From Candidatus Thiocaldithrix dubininis (GTDB lineage Bacteria; Pseudomonadota; Gammaproteobacteria; Thiotrichales; Thiotrichaceae), in the NCBI GenBank assembly GCA_029972135.1, contig CP124755.1:2598501-2662500 (forward strand): a DNA stretch of 64,000 nucleotides, written 5' to 3'. Numbering within the stretch: position 1 is the stretch's first letter; each line of letters starts with the position of its first letter. The position numbers were made by a program, and so were the translations under genes. Under the pieces are notes generated by a model that worked only from the letters and a program-made list of their open reading frames with translations, was not told where the DNA came from and searched no databases. Positions 7,570 through 17,132 of the stretch are shown one piece after another.

Positions 7570-9453
7570 TTATAGATTTTCAGGATGTCTCACAATATCA
7601 GCTTTCTCACGTAAGGCTTCTAACACTGCATTTAATTCGCGTGACCCAATAGATTGGTCATATTGCTTAGTGGCTGCATCATCCAGTTTAGCTTCACCCG
7701 GTTTAATCGCATTTAAACGAATAACGCTATAATCTCCGTTGGCTAAACTTAAACTTGTCCATGTCACTTTATCTTTCGCAGGCGCACTCATTGTGAACGC
7801 TTTTTCAGTAATATCTGGTGCAATTTTCGTATCAGCACGTCCAACGAAACCGACCTTTTCAACGGCTTTTTCATCACCCAACTTCAGCTCGCTGATCGCC
7901 TTCCAATCTTGACCCGCTGACAGCTTCTTGAATAATGCTTCACCTGTTTGTTTGGTTAACTTACGCGCTTCTTCTTCACCCAAAACTTGTACAATATCTT
8001 GTTTCACCATGTCTAATGGCTTTTGCGCGGCTGCTTCATAATTGGCTTTGCGCATGACGACCACTTGCCCTTCTTCTGTCTCAACGGGCTCAGAGTTTTT
8101 ACCTGATTTTAAGACATCATCCGTAAACGCCGCAGTTCGTACTTTAGGGCTGCTCGCAATACCTTGACCTTGCTTACGGGTAAACCAATCTGATTCTTGA
8201 ATAGTTAAACCTAAACCTTTGGCAACTGGGGCTAAATCACCCTCGTTTTCATAGGCTAAGTTCTCTAATTGTTTAGACTTTTCAGCAAAAGCCTTGTCTG
8301 CTTGCTCTTTACGATAGTCCGCTTCTACACGGCTTTTTGCTTGTTCATAGGTTTGTTTTTCAGCCGGTTTAATGGTATTAACCCGAATAATTTCATAACC
8401 CGCTTCAGTTTGCACAGGTTTAGAAACTTCGCCCGCTTGCAAAGCCTTAACAGCTTTATTAAATTCCGGGCCCCAATCATCTGCTACCACTACGCCCATC
8501 AAGCCATCTTTCTCCGCGCTGGCTTTATCATCTGAATCAGCTTTCGCAATCACTTCAAAGCTACGTTTACCCGCTTGCAAATCTGCATATAAAGCGTCAA
8601 TACGTTTTTTTGCATCAGCCGCTTTACTAGGGTCATCTACATTCACCACAATATGGCTCACATTACGCGTTTCAGGTGTTACATAATGGTCAGCATTCTC
8701 TTTAAACCATTGTTCTAACGTAGCGGGTTCTATTTTTACCTGTTCTGCTAGTTTAGCACTATCCAGCTCAATATAAGCTACTTTAATTCGTTCTTCTGTC
8801 ATGAACTGGGCTTTATTTTTATCATAATAAGCCGCAACTTGTGGTTCAGTAATTTTAGTTTGTGCTTTGAAATCATCTAATTTCAAGGTAAACAAATCCA
8901 GATCACGTTGTTGTGTTTTCAGTACTTGATATTGCTCTAACTGAGCTTTCGGCAAAAAGGCTGTGTCTAATACAGAAGCATTTAATTGTTGCTGAGATAA
9001 GCTCTCACGGACTTTATCTTCAAATTCGGCTGAATCGCTACGCTGCATTTTGAGGTAATTTTCATAGGTTGTTTTATCAAATGCACCGTCTTTCTGAAAA
9101 ACTGGAATTTCCATAATCGCTTGTACGACTTCTGTATCGCTTGCAAGAAAACCGCCATTTCTAACACTCTGCCGCTTTAAGGTTTCATTGATAACCGTAT
9201 CTAATGCGGTTTGCTTAAGCGATTCATCCATACCCGGTGGTAACTGCCCACCAAACTGTTGCTTAATATTCTGCAACGCATCTTGTACTTGCTGTACGGG
9301 AATATCCTCGCCATTAACAGTTGCAGCAATAAGCTTACTACCACCATCAAAGTATTGATTAATACCAAAGAGCGCAAACGGTATGGCAATCAGGCCGACG
9401 ATTACATAGGCAATCCAACCTTTCGCCTTGTCATGAATATTTTGTAGTAACAT
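7570..9453 (-). CDS. ppiD: Periplasmic peptidyl-prolyl isomerase/chaperone
   Basis: The 627-residue protein is close to E. coli PpiD (623). An N-terminal cytoplasmic stub and transmembrane helix (about residues 15-32, ending FALFGINQYF) are followed by a SurA_N-like chaperone domain. A parvulin domain (about residues 265-365, VSHIVVNVDDP to GYEIIRVN) and a large C-terminal region with a second, degenerate parvulin-like segment come next. PpiD is anchored in the inner membrane near the Sec translocon and assists folding of emerging periplasmic and outer membrane proteins. Its position downstream of the hup gene and tRNAs is the conserved lon-hup-ppiD order. The start fits because the protein begins directly with the short basic segment before the helix. 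Confidence 0.93.
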   Translation of the reverse strand: MLLQNIHDKAKGWIAYVIVGLIAIPFALFGINQYFDGGSKLIAATVNGEDIPVQQVQDALQNIKQQFGGQLPPGMDESLKQTALDTVINETLKRQSVRNGGFLASDTEVVQAIMEIPVFQKDGAFDKTTYENYLKMQRSDSAEFEDKVRESLSQQQLNASVLDTAFLPKAQLEQYQVLKTQQRDLDLFTLKLDDFKAQTKITEPQVAAYYDKNKAQFMTEERIKVAYIELDSAKLAEQVKIEPATLEQWFKENADHYVTPETRNVSHIVVNVDDPSKAADAKKRIDALYADLQAGKRSFEVIAKADSDDKASAEKDGLMGVVVADDWGPEFNKAVKALQAGEVSKPVQTEAGYEIIRVNTIKPAEKQTYEQAKSRVEADYRKEQADKAFAEKSKQLENLAYENEGDLAPVAKGLGLTIQESDWFTRKQGQGIASSPKVRTAAFTDDVLKSGKNSEPVETEEGQVVVMRKANYEAAAQKPLDMVKQDIVQVLGEEEARKLTKQTGEALFKKLSAGQDWKAISELKLGDEKAVEKVGFVGRADTKIAPDITEKAFTMSAPAKDKVTWTSLSLANGDYSVIRLNAIKPGEAKLDDAATKQYDQSIGSRELNAVLEALREKADIVRHPENL

Positions 9454-9566
9454 GATCTTTTAAATTATTAAGTCTGAATTATTTATAGAAATAGATAACC
9501 ACACACGCCCCATTGCGCGTAGATTTGCATCATACAGGAAGAACAGAAAGGAGAAAATGAGAATGT

Positions 9567-9643
9567 TGGCGGAGCGGACGGGACTCGAACCCGCGACCCC
9601 CGGCGTGACAGGCCGGTATTCTAACCAACTGAACTACCGCTCC
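9567..9643 (-). tRNA. tRNA-Asp(GUC), copy 1
   Basis: On the minus strand the 77-nt sequence folds as a cloverleaf with acceptor GGAGCGG, D-arm, anticodon loop CTGTCAC (anticodon GUC), TTCGAGTC T-loop, discriminator G and an encoded CCA. It is the last gene of the Val-Asp-Asp-Val-Asp array downstream of hup. Confidence 0.97.
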
Positions 9644-9656
9644 GCAGCATAAAAAA

Positions 9657-9732
9657 TGGTGGGTAGTGAGGGGCTCGAACCCCCGACATTCGCCTTGTAA
9701 GGGCGACGCTCTACCAACTGAGCTAACTACCC
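9657..9732 (-). tRNA. tRNA-Val(UAC), copy 1
   Basis: The 76-nt minus-strand cloverleaf has acceptor GGGTAGT, anticodon loop CTTACAA (UAC), TTCGAGCC T-loop, discriminator A and an encoded CCA. Its sequence matches the second Val copy at 9973-10048, and the 13-nt spacer to the Asp gene is nearly the same in both places. Confidence 0.97.
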
Positions 9733-9748
9733 AATTAAGATATAAGGT

Positions 9749-9825
9749 TGGCGGAGCGGACGGGGCTCGAACCCGCGACCCCCGGCGTGACAGGCCGGTA
9801 TTCTGACCAACTGAACTACCGCTCC
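9749..9825 (-). tRNA. tRNA-Asp(GUC), copy 2
   Basis: This 77-nt tRNA-Asp differs from the other two copies at two places seen here: gggctcg for gggactcg-type in the T-arm, and ctgacc for ctaacc in the D-arm (plus-strand reading). Anticodon GUC and the encoded CCA are intact. It follows the hairpin at 9850-9874, so it must be expressed by read-through or processing. Confidence 0.96.
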
Positions 9826-9849
9826 GAGATCTCAATTGTCTACAATAAA

Positions 9850-9874
9850 AAAAGATGCCGCTGGTGCATCTTTT
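9850..9874 (-). terminator. Hairpin with T-run inside the tRNA array
   Basis: A perfect 9-bp stem (aaaagatgc with gcatctttt) with a 7-nt loop is followed on the minus strand by TTTTTTT. It has the form of an intrinsic terminator, yet it sits between the third and second tRNA-Asp genes of a same-strand array. It may reduce expression of the distal three tRNAs or mark the junction of a duplication. Confidence 0.75.
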
Positions 9875-9883
9875 CTTAATAAG

Positions 9884-9960
9884 TGGCGGAGCGGACGGGA
9901 CTCGAACCCGCGACCCCCGGCGTGACAGGCCGGTATTCTAACCAACTGAACTACCGCTCC
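9884..9960 (-). tRNA. tRNA-Asp(GUC), copy 3
   Basis: The 77-nt sequence appears identical to copy 1, with anticodon GUC and encoded CCA. It is second in the array after tRNA-Val copy 2 and is followed directly by the terminator-like hairpin. Confidence 0.97.
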
Positions 9961-9972
9961 GCAGCGTAAAAA

Positions 9973-10048
9973 TGGTGGGTAGTGAGGGGCTCGAACCCCC
10001 GACATTCGCCTTGTAAGGGCGACGCTCTACCAACTGAGCTAACTACCC
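9973..10048 (-). tRNA. tRNA-Val(UAC), copy 2
   Basis: The 76-nt cloverleaf has anticodon UAC and encoded CCA. It begins only 19 nt after the hup stop codon, and no promoter fits in that gap, so co-transcription with hup followed by RNase processing is likely. Confidence 0.97.
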
Positions 10049-10067
10049 GCTATCCGTTGGAAGGCGG

Positions 10068-10340
10068 CTAGTTTACTGCATCTTTTAAGGCTTTGCCAGC
10101 TTTAAATGCAGGAATTTTTGCAGAATCGATTTTTATTGTTTCTCCTGTACGTGGATTACGGCCAGAACGCGCTTGGCGTTCACGAACTAAAAAAGTACCG
10201 AACCCTACTAAAGCAATTTGATCGCCCTTTGCCATTGCTTCTGTGATGGTTTCAACGAACGCCTTGAATGCACGATCCGTATCGGCTTTGGTTAAACCGG
10301 ACTTGGCCGCTACTGCATCAATCAGTTCAGATTTATTCAT
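10068..10340 (-). CDS. hupB: DNA-binding protein HU
   Basis: The 90-residue protein is a full-length HU/IHF-family histone-like protein. It starts MNKSELIDAVA, has the GFGTF turn and carries the signature arm RQARSGRNPRTGE with the DNA-intercalating Pro, ending in the dimer helix FKAGKALKDAV. The arm sequence and context downstream of lon point to HU (HupB type) rather than IHF. HU bends and compacts DNA as a dimer. Its own promoter (10443-10472) lies in the gap after lon, and tRNA genes follow within 20 nt. Confidence 0.96.
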   Translation of the reverse strand: MNKSELIDAVAAKSGLTKADTDRAFKAFVETITEAMAKGDQIALVGFGTFLVRERQARSGRNPRTGETIKIDSAKIPAFKAGKALKDAVN

Positions 10341-10442
10341 AAAACTTTCCTTATGAATTCGTTATAGGGAAATTTTGAAACACTCCTGCCTCTCCACTAC
10401 TTAATAAAGCTGGCAGTGCAACCCGATTGGATACGCCCGACA

Positions 10443-10472
10443 GTTATACCAGTGCGGTCTAAAATCTGTCAA
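10443..10472 (-). promoter_or_regulatory. Sigma-70 type promoter of hup
   Basis: On the minus strand TTGACA (10472-10467) is followed by an 18-bp spacer and TATAAC (10448-10443). It would start transcription about 95 nt before the hup ATG, and could also drive the tRNA genes behind hup. Confidence 0.75.
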
Positions 10473-10513
10473 CAATATGAAGAAGCGTATCCATCTGATT
10501 TATTCTAGATAAT

Positions 10514-12940
10514 TTAATGCGGACGAGTTGGACTATTTTCCCCCTCCTCTACCGTGTTTACTGTAGAAGTAATAGGCTTATTATCCTCTTCATCATCCAG
10601 ATCATGTTCTTCTGGCACAGCCTCCGGCATGCGTTCCAGAGCTAAGGATAGTACCTCATCAATCCATTTGACAGGACGAATATCTAAGCCTTTTTTGACC
10701 GTTTCGGGTACTTCAGCTAAATCTTTTTCATTTTCCCGAGGAATTAAAACCAATTTAATTCCACCCCGATGCGCAGCCAACAGCTTTTCTTTTAAACCGC
10801 CAATCGGTAACACTTCCCCACGCAAGGTAATTTCACCCGTCATGGCTACATCAGCACGCACTGGAATACGCGTCATGGCTGAAACCATTGCGGTTACCAT
10901 ACCAATACCTGCGCTTGGCCCATCTTTGGGTGTTGCACCTTCGGGTACGTGAATATGCACATTATGTTTACGCAAGAATTTACGCGTAATGCCTAACGCA
11001 CTCGCACGGCTTTTCACTACCGTTTCAGCCGCGTAAATGGACTCCTTCATCACTTCGCCTAAACGGCCTGTGCTTTTAATTTGTCCATTGCCGGGTAATA
11101 AGGCGCTTTCAATAGTAAGTAAATCACCACCCACGGATGTCCACGCTAAGCCGGTTACTTGCCCAACCTGATTCTTTTGATTGGTTTTACCGTAATCATA
11201 CCGCGCTACCCCTAAATATTTTTCAAGGTTGCGCTGGGTAACCGAGGTCTTTTTCTTACCTGTTAGTAAATGTTCTTTAACCGCTTTACGGCATAATTTA
11301 GCCAATTCACGGTCTAAATTACGTACACCGGCTTCCCGGGTATAATGGCGAATGATGTCTAAAATAACCGCATCACTCATAGCCAATTCGCCTTTTTTCA
11401 CACCATTGGCAGCGATTTGTTTCGGCAATAAATAATTACGGGCAATGCTCAGTTTTTCTTCTTCGGTATAACCCGGAATCCGAATGACTTCCATCCGATC
11501 TAATAAAGGTTCAGGGATACGCATACTATTAGACGTCGCCACGAACATAATATCGGACAGGTCAAAATCGACTTCTAAATAATGATCGGCAAAAGTATGA
11601 TTTTGTTCTGGATCAAGCACTTCTAGCAATGCAGATGACGGATCACCACGAAAATCAGTCGACATTTTGTCAATTTCATCTAACAAAAATAGCGGGTTGC
11701 GTGTCCCCACTTTTGTTAAGTTTTGTACGATTTTACCCGGTAATGAACCGATATAAGTACGCCGATGCCCACGAATTTCCGCTTCATCCCGTACCCCGCC
11801 TAATGCCATGCGCGTAAACTTACGACCCGTAGCACGAGCAATCGACTGACCTAACGAGGTTTTACCCACGCCCGGTGGCCCTACCAAACATAAAATAGGC
11901 CCTTTAAGTTTTTTCACACGCTGCTGAACCGCTAAGAACTCTAAAATACGTTCTTTAACTTCATCCAAGCCGTAGTGATCTTCATTCAGCACTTTCTCAG
12001 CCGTACTCAAATCGGAATTGACCTTGGTTTTTTTCTTCCACGGTAAGTTAACTAACCAATCAATGTAATTACGCACGACGGTAGCTTCAGCCGACATAGG
12101 CGACATCATTTTGAGTTTATTTAACTCGGTCGTGGCTTTGTCTTTTGCCTCTTTCGACATACCCGCCCGCTCAATCTTACGAGCTAAGTCTTCAGCTTCA
12201 TTAGGTGCAGCGTCATCCAATTCGCCTAATTCTTTTTGAATAGCTTTAATTTGCTCATTCAAATAGTACTCGCGTTGGCTTTTCTCCATTTGCTGCTTAA
12301 CACGCCCGCGAATTTTCTTTTCAACTTGTAATAAGTCGATTTCGCTTTCCAATAGCTCAATCAAATATTGAACGCGCTCTTCCACATTCAACATTTCTAA
12401 CAATTTTTGCTTATCCGCAATTTTTAAGCCTAAGTGAGCAGCAATGGTATCGGCTAAGCGTACCGGATCTTCAATGGAAGATAACGATGATAAAATTTCA
12501 GGTGGGACTTTTTTATTCAGCTTAACGTATTGCTCAAACAAGCTCACTAATGAACGACTTAGCACATCTGTCTTGGCACTAGTGTCATTAAGTTCGGAAG
12601 GACGTATTTCCACTTCCGCCGCAAAGAAGTCGCCTTTGGTATCAATGGCTAAAATTTCTGCCCGTTCTAAACCTTCCACCAAAACTTTTAACGTGCCATC
12701 AGGCAATTTTAATAATTGTAAAATTGTGGCAAGTGTGCCGACGGTATGCACGTCGTCTAAGGTTGGCGCATCAACTTCAGCACTCTTTTGCGCAACCAAT
12801 AGAATTTGTTTGTCATTATTCATTGCCGTGTCTAAGGCTTGTATAGACTTATTACGACCCACAAATAAAGGAATGACCATATGAGGATATACCACTACAT
12901 CGCGTAGCGGTAAAACCGGAACGATAAGAGACTCAGCCAT
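10514..12940 (-). CDS. lon: ATP-dependent protease Lon
   Basis: This is a full-length (808 residues) LonA protease, which degrades misfolded and regulatory proteins in the cytoplasm. It has the N-terminal substrate domain opening with [19 protein letters not shown] sequence, a central AAA+ module with Walker [10 protein letters not shown] and Walker [10 protein letters not shown], and the C-terminal protease domain with the Ser-Lys dyad region KDGPSAG. The C-terminal tail is acidic ([11 protein letters not shown]). The ATG at 12940 is favoured because an AGGA motif precedes it by 11 nt and it matches family starts; two in-frame ATGs lie 12 and 24 nt upstream. It sits in the conserved tig-clpP-clpX-lon-hup order. 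Confidence 0.97.
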   Translation of the reverse strand: MAESLIVPVLPLRDVVVYPHMVIPLFVGRNKSIQALDTAMNNDKQILLVAQKSAEVDAPTLDDVHTVGTLATILQLLKLPDGTLKVLVEGLERAEILAIDTKGDFFAAEVEIRPSELNDTSAKTDVLSRSLVSLFEQYVKLNKKVPPEILSSLSSIEDPVRLADTIAAHLGLKIADKQKLLEMLNVEERVQYLIELLESEIDLLQVEKKIRGRVKQQMEKSQREYYLNEQIKAIQKELGELDDAAPNEAEDLARKIERAGMSKEAKDKATTELNKLKMMSPMSAEATVVRNYIDWLVNLPWKKKTKVNSDLSTAEKVLNEDHYGLDEVKERILEFLAVQQRVKKLKGPILCLVGPPGVGKTSLGQSIARATGRKFTRMALGGVRDEAEIRGHRRTYIGSLPGKIVQNLTKVGTRNPLFLLDEIDKMSTDFRGDPSSALLEVLDPEQNHTFADHYLEVDFDLSDIMFVATSNSMRIPEPLLDRMEVIRIPGYTEEEKLSIARNYLLPKQIAANGVKKGELAMSDAVILDIIRHYTREAGVRNLDRELAKLCRKAVKEHLLTGKKKTSVTQRNLEKYLGVARYDYGKTNQKNQVGQVTGLAWTSVGGDLLTIESALLPGNGQIKSTGRLGEVMKESIYAAETVVKSRASALGITRKFLRKHNVHIHVPEGATPKDGPSAGIGMVTAMVSAMTRIPVRADVAMTGEITLRGEVLPIGGLKEKLLAAHRGGIKLVLIPRENEKDLAEVPETVKKGLDIRPVKWIDEVLSLALERMPEAVPEEHDLDDEEDNKPITSTVNTVEEGENSPTRPH

Positions 12941-12970
12941 AGTAAAACTCATCCTGGCGTGCAATTTGAA

Positions 12971-12997
12971 AGCCTGCCGCTGTGAAACCGACAGGCT
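12971..12997 (-). terminator. Hairpin between clpX and lon
   Basis: A 9-bp stem with one G-T wobble (agcctgtcg with cggcaggct on the minus strand) has a 9-nt loop and a short CTTTC tail. It may partly terminate clpX transcripts ahead of lon. No strong T-run is present. Confidence 0.4.
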
Positions 12998-13006
12998 ACT
13001 ATGTCA

Positions 13007-14287
13007 TTATTCCCCAGCAGCTAATTGTTGCGGCTCAGGATTTTCATAAATTAAATAAGGTGCGGATTCACCGTTCACCACCGACTCATCCACCACTACT
13101 TTGCTAACATTATCTAATGACGGTAAGTCATACATGGTGTCGAGTAAAATTTTCTCAAGAATAGTACGTAAGCCCCGTGCGCCCGTCTTACGATCCATCG
13201 CTTTACGCGCAATAGCATGTAAAGCATCTTCACGGAAGACCAGTTCTGAACCTTCCATATCAAACAATTTTGAATATTGCTTGGTTAACGCATTTTTCGG
13301 TTCAGTTAAGATTTGCACTAAAGCTTCTTCGTCCAATTCCTCCAGCGTAGCCAATACCGGCAAACGACCTACAAACTCTGGAATCAAGCCATAGCGTACT
13401 AAATCTTCTGCTTCAATATCCTTGATCACATCGCCAAAGCGGGTGTTTTCATCAGATGCTTTAACTTGTGCAGAGAAACCAATACTGCCTTTTTCGGTAC
13501 GGCTCTTAATAACCTTATCCATACCCGCAAATGCACCGCCCACAATAAATAAAATGTGGCGGGTATCCACTTGCAAAAACTCTTGCTGTGGATGTTTACG
13601 TCCACCTTGTGGTGGCACAGATGCAATCGTACCTTCAATCAGCTTTAATAGAGCTTGCTGTACGCCTTCGCCGGAAACGTCACGAGTAATCGACGGGTTA
13701 TCCGATTTACGCGAAATTTTGTCAATCTCGTCAATATAAACAATGCCCGTCTGGGCTTTCTCGACATCGTAATCACATTTTTGCAGCAGCTTTTGGATAA
13801 TGTTTTCCACATCCTCACCCACATAACCCGCTTCGGTTAAGGTGGTAGCATCTGCAATAGTAAACGGTACATTTAATAGGCGCGCTAAGGTCTCAGCCAA
13901 TAAAGTTTTACCGCTACCGGTTGGACCAATTAATAAAATATTACTTTTCGCTAGTTCTACATCATCTTTGCCGCCCTTTTTGTAAAGGCGCTTGTAATGG
14001 TTATAAACGGCAACGGATAAAACTTTTTTCGCTAAATCCTGACCAATGACATACTCATCCAGAATTCCCTTAATTTCACGCGGGGTCGGCAGATTGGTTT
14101 TATCATCTGGTGTTTGCGCCGCATGGGTTTCTTCTTGAATGATGTCGTTACATAAATCAACGCACTCATCACAAATAAATACGGATGGTCCAGCAATCAA
14201 CTTACGAACTTCATGTTGGCTCTTACCACAAAAAGAGCAATATAACAATTTGCCGCTGTCGTGCTCGCCTCTTTTATCTTTGCTCAT
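13007..14287 (-). CDS. clpX: ATP-dependent Clp protease ATP-binding subunit ClpX
   Basis: The 426-residue protein is the AAA+ unfoldase partner of ClpP. It has an N-terminal zinc-binding domain with C17, C20, C39 and C42 for adaptor and substrate binding. The AAA+ domain follows with Walker A GPTGSGKT, Walker [10 protein letters not shown], the pore loop GYVGEDVEN, and an FVGRLPV segment after the sensor region. ClpX recognises tagged or damaged proteins and feeds them to ClpP. It lies 239 nt downstream of clpP, with a terminator-like hairpin (14466-14493) between them, so it may also have its own promoter. Confidence 0.97.
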   Translation of the reverse strand: MSKDKRGEHDSGKLLYCSFCGKSQHEVRKLIAGPSVFICDECVDLCNDIIQEETHAAQTPDDKTNLPTPREIKGILDEYVIGQDLAKKVLSVAVYNHYKRLYKKGGKDDVELAKSNILLIGPTGSGKTLLAETLARLLNVPFTIADATTLTEAGYVGEDVENIIQKLLQKCDYDVEKAQTGIVYIDEIDKISRKSDNPSITRDVSGEGVQQALLKLIEGTIASVPPQGGRKHPQQEFLQVDTRHILFIVGGAFAGMDKVIKSRTEKGSIGFSAQVKASDENTRFGDVIKDIEAEDLVRYGLIPEFVGRLPVLATLEELDEEALVQILTEPKNALTKQYSKLFDMEGSELVFREDALHAIARKAMDRKTGARGLRTILEKILLDTMYDLPSLDNVSKVVVDESVVNGESAPYLIYENPEPQQLAAGE

Positions 14288-14465
14288 TAAAACCTCTATC
14301 TTGTATCAGAACCCACTGATACGACATTGCGTAATGGAGAGACATTGGCGGTCTTTCCGTATAATTCAAGCCCTATTATTGTAATTAACTGGCTTGCTGA
14401 CAAGAATACTCTGTTTTAAACCGCTTATCGTCAAGCGTTTATGAAAAACGTAGGTGTTTAATACC

Positions 14466-14493
14466 AAAATAGCCTGACTAAGCAGGCTATTTT
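14466..14493 (-). terminator. Terminator after clpP
   Basis: A perfect 11-bp stem (aaaatagcctg with caggctatttt) encloses a 6-nt loop and ends in TTTT on the minus strand. It follows clpP by about 30 nt and should limit read-through into clpX. Confidence 0.75.
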
Positions 14494-14526
14494 AGCGAAT
14501 TTAATGCAAATCAGATCTGAATGACG

Positions 14527-15141
14527 TTATGAACGCTGCATTAAAACTTGGTCAATCAGACCGTAAGCTTTCGCCGCTTCGGCATCCATAAAGTTATCAC
14601 GGTCGGTATCTTGCTCAATGCGTTCTAAAGGTTGCCCGGTATGTTTGGCTAACACACCGTTCAACTCTGCACGCATTTTTAAGATTTCACGCGCGTGAAT
14701 TTCAATATCCGATGCCTGACCACGGAAGCCACCCAAAGGTTGGTGAATCATGACCCGGGAATGCGATAAGGCATAACGTTTGCCCGGTGCACCACCTGCT
14801 AACAAGACTGCACCCATACTAGCCGCTTGTCCAATACATAAAGTACTGACATCTGGCTTAATAAATTGCATGGTATCGTAAATTGCCATACCTGAGGTAA
14901 TCACGCCACCCGGCGAGTTAATATACAGGTGAATATCTTTATCAGGATTTTCTGATTCTAAGAACAGCAATTGGGCAACAATCAGATTCGCCATGTAATC
15001 TTCGACTTCACCCACACAGAAAATGACACGCTCACGCAATAGACGTGAGTAAATATCGAACGCACGCTCACCACGAGACGATTGTTCGATAACCATCGGT
15101 ACACCGACAGCACGCGGTTCTATACGGCTTCTATCTAACAT
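14527..15141 (-). CDS. clpP: ATP-dependent Clp protease proteolytic subunit
   Basis: The 204-residue serine peptidase forms the double-heptamer proteolytic chamber used by ClpX. The catalytic triad is visible: S108 in GQAASMGA, H133 in MIHQPLGG and D182 in the DRDNFM segment, at the spacing of E. coli ClpP. The N-terminus has a short propeptide-like stretch before [20 protein letters not shown]. It lies 39 nt downstream of tig, the conserved arrangement, and probably shares its promoter. Confidence 0.97.
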   Translation of the reverse strand: MLDRSRIEPRAVGVPMVIEQSSRGERAFDIYSRLLRERVIFCVGEVEDYMANLIVAQLLFLESENPDKDIHLYINSPGGVITSGMAIYDTMQFIKPDVSTLCIGQAASMGAVLLAGGAPGKRYALSHSRVMIHQPLGGFRGQASDIEIHAREILKMRAELNGVLAKHTGQPLERIEQDTDRDNFMDAEAAKAYGLIDQVLMQRS

Positions 15142-15180
15142 TACAACTTACCCTTTTTATAACTGATTTTGGGTTTAGGC

Positions 15181-16482
15181 TTATGCTTGATCTTGACGTT
15201 TTGGATTCATTACAGCATCAAAATCGCGCGCTTCATCCGTTACAGTCGCTTTTTCTAATACCCAATCAACAATCATTTCTTCCATAACCGCTGCTTCAAT
15301 GGTTTGCATCGCTTTACGGTCTTGGCGATAGTAGCTGATGAGTGCCTGTGGATCCTCATAAGTAGATGCTAAGCTTTCTAACATTGCATCTACACGTGCC
15401 GGATCGCGTTGTAGATTATGCTGGCGAATCACTTCACCCACAATTAAACCTAGTTTTACACGACGTTCTGCTTGCGGGGCAAATAAGGCATCTGGCAGAT
15501 TTTGTGCGGAGCTACCGGTATTTTGTTGGAACTCTTCACGAATATAATTTACTTCATCGGCAACCAATGCTTTTGGCACTTCAATCGCATGTAAATCAGC
15601 TAAGCCGTCCATTACTTGTTGCTTAACTTGCGATTTCAAGGCTTTGTCTAACTCGTGAAGCATATTTTTCTTTACTTCAGCACGGAAAGTTTCAACATCG
15701 CCCGCGTCAACGCCAAAGCGTTTAATGAAATCAGCGTCAATTTCAGGTAATACAGGTTCACGCACCTGTTTAACACTTAATTTGAATTGCGCGGTTTTAC
15801 CTTTTAGATTTTCGGCTTGATAGTTGTCTGGGAAAGCCACATCCACGGTTTTTTCTTCACCCGATTGCATGCCAATCAGACCTTCTTCAAAGTCTTTCAG
15901 CATACGACCTGCCCCTAACTCAACGGCATAATCGTTGGCACTACCGCCCTCAAACGTTTCACCGTCTAATGTACCCACAAAATCAATCGTGACAGAATCA
16001 CCGTTTTGGGCTGCACGCTCAACAGTCTGCCAATCTTGATTTTGCTTACGGATCACCTCGATCATTTTATCCAGATCAGCATCTGTTACTTCAGAGGTGG
16101 GGCGCGTAATGTTTAAGGTATCAACACCCGCAATCGTAAACTCAGGATATACTTGGAAGCTTGCAACATACTCTAAGTTTTTGCCTGCTTCTAAGGTTTT
16201 TAGATCAATGTCTGGCAAGCCCGCAACGCGTAGATTTTGTTGACGCGCGGCTTCTTGGAAAGAAGAGCCTAATAAGCTTTCGACCACTTCATAACGCACC
16301 GAGTCACTATAACGCTTTTTGACTAATGAAAACGGTACTTTGCCGGGGCGGAAACCATCAATTTTGACGCGTCCTGCTAATGCTTTTAAACGTTTTTCTA
16401 CAGTCTCATCAATTTGTGCTGCGGGTAACTCCACAGTCATTTTACGGTCAATAGTACCAGTTGTTTCTACAGAAACTTGCAT
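15181..16482 (-). CDS. tig: Trigger factor, ribosome-associated chaperone
   Basis: The 433-residue protein matches E. coli trigger factor (432). The N-terminal ribosome-binding domain contains the signature GFRPGKVP (residues 44-51). The FKBP-type isomerase domain (about 155-240) contains DSVTIDFVGTLDGETFEGG and the LIGM segment, and a long helical C-terminal chaperone domain follows. Trigger factor binds at the ribosome exit tunnel and shields nascent chains. It is the first gene of the proteostasis block and lies directly downstream of the Pro-Arg-His-Leu tRNA operon, whose transcript may extend into it. Confidence 0.97.
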   Translation of the reverse strand: MQVSVETTGTIDRKMTVELPAAQIDETVEKRLKALAGRVKIDGFRPGKVPFSLVKKRYSDSVRYEVVESLLGSSFQEAARQQNLRVAGLPDIDLKTLEAGKNLEYVASFQVYPEFTIAGVDTLNITRPTSEVTDADLDKMIEVIRKQNQDWQTVERAAQNGDSVTIDFVGTLDGETFEGGSANDYAVELGAGRMLKDFEEGLIGMQSGEEKTVDVAFPDNYQAENLKGKTAQFKLSVKQVREPVLPEIDADFIKRFGVDAGDVETFRAEVKKNMLHELDKALKSQVKQQVMDGLADLHAIEVPKALVADEVNYIREEFQQNTGSSAQNLPDALFAPQAERRVKLGLIVGEVIRQHNLQRDPARVDAMLESLASTYEDPQALISYYRQDRKAMQTIEAAVMEEMIVDWVLEKATVTDEARDFDAVMNPKRQDQA

Positions 16483-16554
16483 GTCAAAACCTCGTTACGG
16501 ACCTGCTATCGCCAGATACAGGGCATTTCATCATGGAATACTAGGGATTAAAGT

Positions 16555-16638
16555 GGTGCGAAAAGAGAGACTCGAACTCTCACGCCTTGCGGCGCTGGAA
16601 CCTAAATCCAGTGCGTCTACCAATTCCGCCATTTTCGC
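16555..16638 (-). tRNA. tRNA-Leu(UAG)
   Basis: This minus-strand class II tRNA has a long variable arm, acceptor GCGAAAA, anticodon loop TTTAGGT (UAG), discriminator A and encoded CCA. It is the last tRNA of the four-gene operon and precedes tig by 72 nt. Confidence 0.96.
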
Positions 16639-16745
16639 ACATCATCAAACGGCTGATTTCCTAGCCAGCAAACCAAGCTGGAAATCCGAAAGGAGGCGAT
16701 TATACACATAATTTTGAGGATGTATAATCATGAAGCAGAGTAAGG

Positions 16746-16819
16746 GGTGACTGATGGGACTCGAACCCACGACCACCGGAATCACAATCCAGTGCTCTAC
16801 CAACTGAGCTACAATCACC
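16746..16819 (-). tRNA. tRNA-His(GUG)
   Basis: The cloverleaf carries anticodon GUG and the extra 5' G(-1) paired with C73, as required of tRNA-His. The 3' end is followed by CCT rather than CCA on the minus strand, so the CCA tail is not encoded and must be added by the nucleotidyltransferase. Confidence 0.95.
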
Positions 16820-16853
16820 ACTGAGATAAACTTTGAGCTTTGCAGGATGATTA

Positions 16854-16930
16854 TGGCGCACCCGGCAGGGCTCGAACCTGCAACCTACGGCTTAGAAGGC
16901 CGTTGCTCTATCCAGTTGAGCTACGGGCAC
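16854..16930 (-). tRNA. tRNA-Arg(UCU)
   Basis: The 77-nt minus-strand tRNA has anticodon loop CTTCTAA (UCU), discriminator G and encoded CCA. Its acceptor stem GTGCCCG/CGGGTGC contains two adjacent G-U wobble pairs. Confidence 0.95.
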
Positions 16931-16951
16931 AGGAAGGATAAATGCTGAAAA

Positions 16952-17028
16952 TGGTCGGAGTAGAGGGATTTGAACCCCCGACCACCTGTACCCAAAACAG
17001 GTGCGCTACCAGGCTGCGCTATACTCCG
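16952..17028 (-). tRNA. tRNA-Pro(UGG)
   Basis: The 77-nt tRNA has acceptor CGGAGTA, anticodon loop TTTGGGT (UGG), discriminator A and encoded CCA. It is first in the Pro-Arg-His-Leu operon, whose set of isotypes matches the E. coli argX-hisR-leuT-proM cluster in a different order. Confidence 0.96.
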
Positions 17029-17073
17029 ACTTAATGAAGAAAATTATTAAGCTTTCTTCGTTTGAGGACGCGA

Positions 17074-17102
17074 ACTATACGGATGTATTCATTCAGCGTC
17101 AA
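17074..17102 (-). promoter_or_regulatory. Sigma-70 promoter of the Pro-Arg-His-Leu tRNA operon
   Basis: On the minus strand TTGACG (17102-17097), a 17-bp spacer and TATAGT (17079-17074) are followed by a GC-rich TCGCGTCC discriminator. That discriminator is typical of stringently controlled stable-RNA promoters. The first tRNA begins about 46 nt downstream of the -10. Confidence 0.8.
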
Positions 17103-17132
17103 GCCTTTTTCTATGATTTTTCTTAAAGTGGC

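Noticed and set aside
9530..9835. Minus-strand open frame of 101 codons
   Set aside because: It runs through three tRNA genes and has no protein-like character.
9567..10048. Regularly spaced near-identical repeats that could suggest a CRISPR array
   Set aside because: The repeats are complete tRNA-Asp and tRNA-Val genes with anticodons and CCA ends; the spacers are 12-58 nt intergenic sequence.
10554..14384. Many Ser-rich open frames antisense to lon and clpX
   Set aside because: They are shadows of strongly conserved genes, without ribosome binding sites or homology.
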